A stretch of 59,551 bases of DNA. It comes from Acidobacteriota bacterium. Its GTDB lineage: Bacteria > Acidobacteriota > Terriglobia > Terriglobales > Acidobacteriaceae. Each line of letters starts with the position of its first letter. Positions within the stretch are counted from its first letter, which is position 1. Below the pieces are notes generated by a model that saw only the letters and a program-made list of their open reading frames with translations, searched no databases and was not told the DNA's origin. Positions 54,548 to 59,551 of the stretch are shown piece by piece. The stretch spans positions 1 through 59,551 of the forward strand of contig QIAA01000045.1 of assembly GCA_003224905.1 (NCBI GenBank). Reading direction: 5' to 3'. Both the position numbers and the translations under genes were made by a program.

Positions 54548-54812
54548 AAGCTTAGAGACTAGGATATAAGTGTTAGACGAGAACTGAATGCGTTCTTGTT
54601 GTCCACGGATTCCAAAAGTGTACCGAACTGCAGAAGACTTTTTGCGTGGATTGCGGGATTCAAAGCAGGTGGGATATAGTCGTGGCCAGTTCCGATTTGG
54701 CGTCAGCTCCCGCGCCGTCTCTTCTGGACGTTCGGCCAGTCGAAAGTAATGATTTAGAATCCAGACATACTCTGTTCATTTGCGAGACCACGGGCCGAAG
54801 GAGGCCACAATT

Positions 54813-55256
54813 ATGGACGCGCCGAAAACCATGGAGTTTGCGCATATTGGCAAATCCGTCATCATCAAGGGAGAGCTCTCGGGTAGTGAGGATTTGTATG
54901 TCGAGGGCCAGGTGGAGGGCAAGATAGAACTGCACGACAACAGTCTCACCATCGGGCCCAACGGGCAGGTGCGGGCCAATGTGAGCGGGAAAGGCGTGAT
55001 CGTCCAAGGCAAACTGGAGGGCAATATCAATGCCAGCGAGCGCGCCGAGCTAAAGAAATCAGCGATCGCGGTCGGTGATATCGTCACCCGGCGGCTGTTA
55101 ATTGAGGATGGCGCCTATTTCAAAGGCAAGATCGATGTGCAAAGAGAGATCGGTAAGCCCAGTGTGAGTGCAGCAAGTGCGGCCTCATCCGGAGTGGCTG
55201 CCGCGGCGGGAACTGGGACCTCGACGAGCAAGTCTTCTGCAAGTGACGGCAAGTAA
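54813..55256 (+). CDS. bacA: Bactofilin
   Basis: A 147-residue bactofilin. The core GKSVIIKGELSGSEDLYVEG, GKIELHDNSLTIGPNGQVRA, GKGVIVQGKLEGNINASERA and IVTRRLLIEDGAYFKGKIDV has the regular 16-18-residue beta-helix repeat of DUF583. N- and C-terminal tails are disordered, the latter Ala/Ser/Thr-rich. It forms polymers at the membrane that organise cell shape or envelope machinery. The ATG at 54813 has AAGGAGG eight bases upstream, so an earlier TTG is rejected. Confidence 0.95.
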   Translation: MDAPKTMEFAHIGKSVIIKGELSGSEDLYVEGQVEGKIELHDNSLTIGPNGQVRANVSGKGVIVQGKLEGNINASERAELKKSAIAVGDIVTRRLLIEDGAYFKGKIDVQREIGKPSVSAASAASSGVAAAAGTGTSTSKSSASDGK

Positions 55257-55321
55257 TTAAGTGTCTTTTGTCTGTCTCTGTTTCAGATGGAGAAGGTGAT
55301 CAAAGTTAGAAGTTTGCTGTT

Positions 55322-56029
55322 ATGGTGTCGGTTGCGCATAGCTTCATGAAACTGTTTCGTGGGTCATCGGAAGAGGCAACTCAGAATCCGGCAGCCGCAA
55401 AGGCGGTCAAGCGCCCCAGTCGGCGCTCCAGTGGCCTGGCCGAATTATCCAAGCTCCTGGAATCCAGCGATCCTCTTTGTGTCCTCGACCTCGGTTCGAC
55501 CTCGCCTGCCAACATCCGTTACTTCACCGAGCACGGGCACAAGATCTACAGCGACGATTTACTGATCGCTTCCACTGACCCCGATCTCCTCATTAAGGAC
55601 GAACAAGGCAATACGGTTGTAGACAGCAAGAAATTTCTCGCCGAGAATCTGGTGTTTCCCAACTCCCAGTTCGATCTCGTGCTGTGCTGGAATTTGCCCG
55701 ATTATCTCGATGAAAGTCTGGTTAAGCCTGTGGTCGGGCGATTCTGGTCACTTCTGAAGCCCGGGGGAATGCTGCTGGCCTTTTTCCATACCCGTGAGGC
55801 CGGACCCGACGCGCCCTGCTACCGCTATCACATCGTGGGTACCGATACGCTGGAAATGCAGCACATCGAACCCAGACGCGATCGCAAAGGACCTGCCGGA
55901 GCTGCGGGCCGCTTTCGTTTGCAGCGCGTGTTCAACAACCGCCACATCGAGAATCTCTTCCGCGATTTCAGTTCCATCAAATTCTTTCTGGCGCGCGACA
56001 ACGTGCGTGAAGTTCTGGTGGTCAGGTAA
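55322..56029 (+). CDS. SAM-dependent methyltransferase-like protein
   Basis: A 235-residue protein. PLCVLDLGSTSPANIRYFTE is a class I SAM-binding motif; FDLVLCWNLPDYLDESLVKP and LLKPGGMLLAFFHTREAGPD are the later strands of the Rossmann fold. The N-terminus is basic. MKLFRGS at 55346 is an alternative start. Substrate unknown. It follows bactofilin by 65 nt. Confidence 0.78.
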   Translation: MVSVAHSFMKLFRGSSEEATQNPAAAKAVKRPSRRSSGLAELSKLLESSDPLCVLDLGSTSPANIRYFTEHGHKIYSDDLLIASTDPDLLIKDEQGNTVVDSKKFLAENLVFPNSQFDLVLCWNLPDYLDESLVKPVVGRFWSLLKPGGMLLAFFHTREAGPDAPCYRYHIVGTDTLEMQHIEPRRDRKGPAGAAGRFRLQRVFNNRHIENLFRDFSSIKFFLARDNVREVLVVR

Positions 56030-56036
56030 TCCCTTC

Positions 56037-57116
56037 TTAGCCCGCCTGCCGTGTTCGACTCACCAGATACCTGGTCATTGCCGGGGTACGCTGCAGGAGC
56101 CGCAGCATTGGACGGCGAATTGCAGGCGGGAAACGGAGGGCTCGGCGAATGGTCGACGAAGCTCGAAAAATGGGGAGCAGAGAGCTGACGTAAGCTTCAC
56201 GATAGCGATGCACAGCCTCGGAGAAGGAGGCATTTAGCAGAAGGAACGGCCTAAGGCACTCGGCTGCCAGTTTCCCACTCCGCAAAGCGAGCGATATTCC
56301 ATCGCCTACAAAGGGATCAATGAAGCCGGCAGCATCACCGACCTGTAAGACGCCGTCTTGTTCAGGTTGCGGATCACGGAAGATAAGCGGCGAAGTGCTG
56401 ACTGGATCGATGAGCGGTTCCCATGCGGCGCTGCGTTGGCGCAGAGCCGGATGCAGCGTGAACACGTCGCTTAGACTGCTGGCGATGTCGGCGCGGACCA
56501 TCGTACAGGCATTTACGCGGCCTGACCCCACTGGCTGGACGCCGCAATAGCCGTTCTCGAAAAAATACAAGTCAACGGAAAGTTCGGATGACGCCTCAGC
56601 GAAATGAGCTTTGAGGCCCAGCCATTTCGGCGTGTTGTCTTCAGGCGCCCGCGAGTTGAGGTTCGACCATCTGCCCGAAGCGTTGATCAGTGCGCGTGAT
56701 TCAAACTCTCCTGCGCTCGTGCTCACCAGAAAAGGGCCGCAACCTGAGATGCTCTGCACTACAACTTGCTGCCGCACTTCCACACCGGCTAGTTCGGCTG
56801 CATGCCAGAGGGCTGCATCAAGATCAATGCGAGCGATACTGACGGCTGGCGGATCAACTGGCGCCTCAAGCACCTGTCCGTCGATGAATACACGGGCACG
56901 CGGAATGTGGAGTGAGTCGGCGAGTAACGAGGTATGGTCCCCACTTAGCAGTTCTGCCAGCACGCTTAGGGATTCGGCTGAAACGAACTCTCCGCAGACC
57001 TTGTGCCGCGGAAAGCGTCCGCGTTCGAGGAGAAGCACATTCGCTCCCACCCGCGCAGCAGTGATGGCTGCCGCCGTACCTGCAGGTCCTCCGCCGATGA
57101 CGATCAGGTCGTACAT
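56037..57116 (-). CDS. FAD-dependent geranylgeranyl-reductase-like oxidoreductase
   Basis: A 359-residue flavoenzyme: GxGxxG in LIVIGGGPAGTAAAITAARV, GRFPRHKVCGEFVSAESL, and VGDAAGFIDPFVGDGISLAL near residue 270, as in the GGR/p-hydroxybenzoate hydroxylase family. Many such genes sit beside a methyltransferase and a type III polyketide synthase; here the methyltransferase is 14 nt upstream, but no PKS is visible. The reaction is unknown. Confidence 0.87.
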   Translation of the reverse strand: MYDLIVIGGGPAGTAAAITAARVGANVLLLERGRFPRHKVCGEFVSAESLSVLAELLSGDHTSLLADSLHIPRARVFIDGQVLEAPVDPPAVSIARIDLDAALWHAAELAGVEVRQQVVVQSISGCGPFLVSTSAGEFESRALINASGRWSNLNSRAPEDNTPKWLGLKAHFAEASSELSVDLYFFENGYCGVQPVGSGRVNACTMVRADIASSLSDVFTLHPALRQRSAAWEPLIDPVSTSPLIFRDPQPEQDGVLQVGDAAGFIDPFVGDGISLALRSGKLAAECLRPFLLLNASFSEAVHRYREAYVSSLLPIFRASSTIRRALRFPPAIRRPMLRLLQRTPAMTRYLVSRTRQAG

Positions 57117-57130
57117 CAGAATCTAAGCCT

Positions 57131-57805
57131 TTATGAATTGTTTGCCTTCCATACAATCACGCCCATGCGAAACAGGTAATAGTGGTAAATTTCCACCCGC
57201 CCTGCTGCTGTGTGGAGCAACAACTCCCGCATTTCTTCTGGAGTGTAAGCCTGACGAACTGATACCGGAGCATCATGACGCGTTATCCGGCTGCGATATA
57301 GCGGCATGCCCGCGTATACAAGCGCAAGATGCAATGGATGGCGGATCAAATCATTGATCAGCACGGCAACCCGGCAGACACGCAGCGCTTCATCTGCGAA
57401 TCGCTGAAGCTCCGAGGGGGCGAGATGATGCGCAAACAAATTGCAGCTGACTACGTCGAAGCTGCAGTTGTGGAATGGAAGCGCCATTGCATCCGCAGCC
57501 ACAGCGCGATTTCCGTTTTTGAGATGCAGTCGAGAGCGATCTGACAGCGTGATCTCGAGCTGAATGCCCCGTTTTTCGAGGCGCCGTTGAGTGGCATCTG
57601 CCACATACCCTGATCCGGACGCAACTTCCAGAAATGAAAGTGAGGAGCGGGCCAAACTGGCAGCCACGTGTGCGAGCATGGATTCAGTTGTGGCCACGCC
57701 GCCAAAGCAACGATTGAAGAATTCCAAATCGCTCAATGACGCAGCAATTTCGGCTGAAGTGCCGGCATCGCTATCAAGTAACTCGGCTGTTGGAACCCGT
57801 CGCAC
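57131..57805 (-). CDS. Class I SAM methyltransferase
   Basis: A 224-residue protein. SLSFLEVASGSGYVADATQR is the SAM motif I; SFDVVSCNLFAHHLAPSELQ is motif post-II, and a final YTPEEMRELLLHTAAGRVEI strand completes the fold. It partners the flavoenzyme downstream on the same strand (14-nt gap), a pair seen in small aromatic or isoprenoid modification clusters. Substrate unknown. Confidence 0.85.
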   Translation of the reverse strand: MRRVPTAELLDSDAGTSAEIAASLSDLEFFNRCFGGVATTESMLAHVAASLARSSLSFLEVASGSGYVADATQRRLEKRGIQLEITLSDRSRLHLKNGNRAVAADAMALPFHNCSFDVVSCNLFAHHLAPSELQRFADEALRVCRVAVLINDLIRHPLHLALVYAGMPLYRSRITRHDAPVSVRQAYTPEEMRELLLHTAAGRVEIYHYYLFRMGVIVWKANNS

Positions 57806-57861
57806 GTGGGATTTCGCCTCAATCGCTTGGGTGTCAGGATCCTTGTGGTCAGTCGCCTGTC

Positions 57862-59551
57862 CTACACTTCCGCCAACTCTTCTTCCAACAGTTGTTTGTT
57901 GTACAGATCAGTGTAATAGCCGTTCAGGGCGAGGAGTTCCTCGTGAGTGCCTATTTCGACTATGCGGCCGCCGTGAAGAACGGCGATGCGGTCGGCGTTG
58001 CGCACCGTGGAAACGCGGTGGGAGATGAATATCGTGGTCCTGCCCTGCATGATTTCGCGCAGATGATTGAGAATCTTGTCTTCGGTTTGAGTGTCGACGC
58101 TGGAAAGGGCATCATCCAAAATCAGAACCCGAGGATTCCGAATTACCGCACGCGCGATGGCACTGCGCTGCTTCTGTCCTCCGGACAGGGTGATACCACG
58201 CTCACCGACAAGTGTCCGGTACTGCTCGGGAAAGTCCTCAATCTCCGCCGCAATGCTGGCTGCCTCGGCCGCTGAGTGCACTTCCTCGTCGGTTGCATCT
58301 TCCTTGCCGAACGCTATGTTTTCGCGCACAGTCTCGCTGAAAAGGAAAGTCTCTTGCGGCACGAAACCGATTTGCGGTCGCAGCACCTGCAACGGATACT
58401 CTCGGATCGGCTTGCCGTCGATAAGCACGGTTTCCGGTGAGGCATCGTAGATACGCGGGATCAAGCTCACGAGCGTGGTTTTTCCAGACCCCGTGGGACC
58501 AACGATTGCCAGGCTGCTGCCGGCAGGAATTCGCAGGTTAATATCGTGCAGCACAGGCGTGCCGTTATAGCCAAAGTTTAGATCGCGGAATTCGATCTCA
58601 CCGGCCACATGTTCCGCTGTGCCACCTTGCCTGCTTGCGGCTTTTATCTCAGCGCTGTCCTCGATCTCTGGTTTTTCAACCAGGATTTCATTGATTCTCG
58701 CCATCGAAGCCGTGCCTCGCTGGAAAATATTGATCACCCACCCCAGTGCGATCACCGGCCAAGTGAGTTGCACCATGTAGGTGTTGAATGCCACGAAATC
58801 GCCGACGCTAATCCGCCTATACAGAACCTCCCGACCACCAAGCCACAATACCAGCACGATTGCAAACCCAAGCATGATTTCGAGCGTCGGCCACAACATG
58901 CCCATCAGACGAACCAGCTTCAGGCTGCGAGCGATGTATTCCCGGTTCGAAGCTTCAAAGGCCGTGATCTCCGGCTCCTCCTGCACGTAGGCCCGGATCA
59001 CGCGCGCGCCTGAGAAGTTCTCCTGCGCGCGAGCCGAGATGTCGGAAAACATCGCCTGAATTCTTTCAAAGCGCTCGTGAATGCGTTTTCCGAAGTACTG
59101 CACCACGATGCTCACCACAGGCAGGGGCAAGAAGGCATAGATGGTGAGCTTTGGACTGATCGAGAGCATGAACGCCAGCGCCCCAGCGGTGAATACGATC
59201 GTATTTGCCGTGTACATGATTGCCGGGCCCAGCAGCATCCGCACGGCATTCAGGTCGTTCGTGGCACGCGCCATGATGTCCCCGGTACGCGTGCGCTGAT
59301 AGTAGGAATATGAGAGTTTTTCCAGGTGCTGAAACAAGTCGTTCCGCAGATCGAATTCGATTTCACGCGAAATACCGATCACAACCCAGCGGGTCAGAAA
59401 CTGGAAAATACTCTTCACGCCGGCCACCGCCATCAGCAGCAGCGCATAGGTAAACAGCTTATGGCGTGTAACGCCGAGATGCAGGTCATCAATGGCTCGG
59501 CGGATTACCTGAGGGAAGAAAATCCAGACTCCGTTATTGCAGAAGACGCAG
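57862..59551 (-). CDS. ABC exporter, fused permease-ATPase (cut by window edge)
   Basis: The frame is open beyond 59433 to the window edge (upstream residues include QVIRRAIDDLHLGVTRHKLF), so the N-terminus is missing. The visible part has a type IV exporter TM domain (TGDIMARATNDLNAVRMLLG, SARAQENFSGARVIRAYVQE) and the NBD with Walker A GPTGSGKTT, signature LSGGQKQR and Walker B VLILDDALS. It is an MsbA/BmrA-type exporter, probably a homodimer. Substrate unknown. It lies 56 nt upstream of the methyltransferase gene on the same strand. Confidence 0.93.
   Translation of the reverse strand, partial: CVFCNNGVWIFFPQVIRRAIDDLHLGVTRHKLFTYALLLMAVAGVKSIFQFLTRWVVIGISREIEFDLRNDLFQHLEKLSYSYYQRTRTGDIMARATNDLNAVRMLLGPAIMYTANTIVFTAGALAFMLSISPKLTIYAFLPLPVVSIVVQYFGKRIHERFERIQAMFSDISARAQENFSGARVIRAYVQEEPEITAFEASNREYIARSLKLVRLMGMLWPTLEIMLGFAIVLVLWLGGREVLYRRISVGDFVAFNTYMVQLTWPVIALGWVINIFQRGTASMARINEILVEKPEIEDSAEIKAASRQGGTAEHVAGEIEFRDLNFGYNGTPVLHDINLRIPAGSSLAIVGPTGSGKTTLVSLIPRIYDASPETVLIDGKPIREYPLQVLRPQIGFVPQETFLFSETVRENIAFGKEDATDEEVHSAAEAASIAAEIEDFPEQYRTLVGERGITLSGGQKQRSAIARAVIRNPRVLILDDALSSVDTQTEDKILNHLREIMQGRTTIFISHRVSTVRNADRIAVLHGGRIVEIGTHEELLALNGYYTDLYNKQLLEEELAEV

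Overview
The window is dense, high-GC bacterial DNA. It reads like a chromosomal segment of a Gram-negative soil bacterium, most likely an Acidobacteriota member (class Terriglobia, Koribacter-like). This rests on the LPS-precursor genes kdsC and kdsD, a bactofilin, several small conserved proteins of a type I associate with that phylum, and the frequent GTG/TTG starts. No rRNA, tRNA, phage or CRISPR array was recognised, so the taxonomy is inference from gene content.

Region 1 (1-8252, minus strand) is a complete, tightly overlapping arginine operon: argR-argC-argB-argD-argF-argG-argH-argA-like GNAT-argJ, with argJ cut by the window edge. Its single promoter has a perfect TTGACA -35 box. Two ARG-box palindromes cover the predicted transcription start and the argR start codon, so ArgR autoregulation of the whole pathway is the natural reading. 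Just upstream on the same strand lie gltB (glutamate synthase large subunit), a LysR regulator, a 58-codon small ORF and an intrinsic terminator. This places glutamate supply next to arginine synthesis.

Region 2 (14.2-18.0 kb) holds two small hypothetical genes, a PilZ-type protein, the nnr NAD(P)HX-repair enzyme and a two-TM K+ channel with RCK domains whose selectivity filter reads GYQ instead of GYG. Region 3 (18.1-21.8 kb) is a decaying accessory island. It contains a PIN-domain gene with a single-base frameshift, a predicted PD-(D/E)XK-like partner, a REP-associated tyrosine transposase (RAYT) with flanking REP palindromes plus a truncated second copy, a large hairpin, and a frameshifted DUF2306 membrane gene.

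Region 4 (22-38.9 kb) contains a secreted GH99/GH71-like protein, a likely operon of a zinc-ribbon peptide, an APC permease, a stand-alone double Clp-N protein and a CxxC protein, a second APC permease, an HtrA protease with a peptidoglycan-binding partner, a PHP-type phosphatase, a GT-C-like membrane protein, a D-aminoacylase-type amidohydrolase lacking its HxH motif, a third APC permease, an agmatinase, a hexapeptide acyltransferase and kdsC.

Region 5 (38.9-59.6 kb) contains a TPR lipoprotein-like protein, a class A PBP, a PIN toxin with an unusual large antitoxin-like partner under its own palindromic promoter, kdsD, a second ion channel, a HAD hydrolase, glycerophosphodiesterase and glpD, mazG, a GNAT plus N-succinylamino-acid-racemase pair, a bactofilin, two methyltransferases, a geranylgeranyl-reductase-like flavoenzyme and a truncated ABC exporter. 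The most notable items are the ARG-box-controlled operon, the GNAT/racemase pair suggesting D- to L-amino-acid conversion, the unusual toxin-antitoxin module, the RAYT/REP island with two single-base frameshifts, and the Clp-N/permease operon.
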